A DNA stretch of 62,778 bases. Source: CAZUTO01 sp964623085. Lineage in GTDB: Bacteria > Pseudomonadota > Gammaproteobacteria > Pseudomonadales > GM7GCV1. Of the stretch, positions 62,751 through 62,778 are shown piece by piece. Below the pieces are notes generated by a model that was given only the letters and a program-made list of their open reading frames with translations, was not told the origin of the DNA and did no database searches. The stretch covers positions 1-62,778 of the forward strand of contig CAZUTO010000011.1 of the NCBI GenBank assembly GCA_964623085.1. The letters are read 5' to 3'. The position numbers were made by a program, and so were the translations under genes. The stretch's first letter is position 1, and every line of letters begins with the position of its first letter.

Positions 62751-62778
62751 ATCAATCTCCCGTAACTGTATTTATATA

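Overview
This window looks like chromosomal DNA from a marine-type gammaproteobacterium of the Pseudomonadales/Cellvibrionales kind. The evidence is gene content and local order: rppH-ptsP-lgt-thyA-folA, argE-argA, pstSCAB-phoU, ubiA and phoR, uvrD, msbA and ilvD resemble blocks of Pseudomonas-like chromosomes. A phasin implies polyhydroxyalkanoate storage. A TRAP transporter, a TonB2/TtpC-type energiser, a secreted sulfatase and an integron-integrase remnant fit an aquatic heterotroph. I see no rRNA, tRNA or CRISPR array, no intact prophage and no insertion sequence.

Layout, left to right. 1-5.2 kb: phasin with palindromes around its promoter, a membrane protein, a three-domain phospholipid-repair fusion (LplT-PlsC-Aas) and a cold-shock protein. 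5.5-14.9 kb: class V aminotransferase, class II sirtuin, tail-anchored protein, DUF4202 protein, two coupled small unknown genes, Hsp33, patatin, SlyD, alkyltransferase-like protein, HNH nuclease, XseB, pyrophosphatase and DgkA. 14.9-22 kb: CysE, a VanY-type peptidase, a HAD phosphatase, an aromatic/aspartate aminotransferase coupled to MsbA, and a solitary PilB/GspE ATPase. 22-26.6 kb: argE, argA, ilvD.

26.6-31.7 kb: a tightly packed six-gene minus-strand cluster (DUF3450, TtpC-like ExbB, ExbB, ExbD, TonB, TPR) that should energise outer-membrane receptors. 31.9-38.4 kb: a minus-strand housekeeping block (gcvT, gcvH, rppH, ptsP, lgt, thyA, folA) with several overlapping genes. 38.5-43.4 kb (plus strand): ubiA, a peptidogalycan-type acyltransferase, phoR without phoB beside it, and a short DUF1631-like protein. 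43.4-51 kb: TerB-like, YHS, a 1041-residue lipoprotein sulfatase with a YHYH domain, YaaA, an M48 peptidase with TPRs and a DUF924 protein.

51-56.5 kb: pstS-pstC-pstA-pstB-phoU, with a possible Pho box upstream. This and phoR form the phosphate-sensing part of the window. 56.9-62.2 kb: a TRAP transporter split into plus-strand dctQM and a convergent minus-strand dctP, which is translationally coupled to uvrD. The right edge holds an integron integrase with a large internal in-frame deletion that removes most catalytic residues. Its attI and cassette side would lie just outside the window.

I found no single clearly new system. The best leads are the decayed integrase at the edge, the sulfatase-YHYH lipoprotein, the split TRAP operon, several short repeat or palindrome arrays at promoters, and the coupled small-gene pair near 9 kb.
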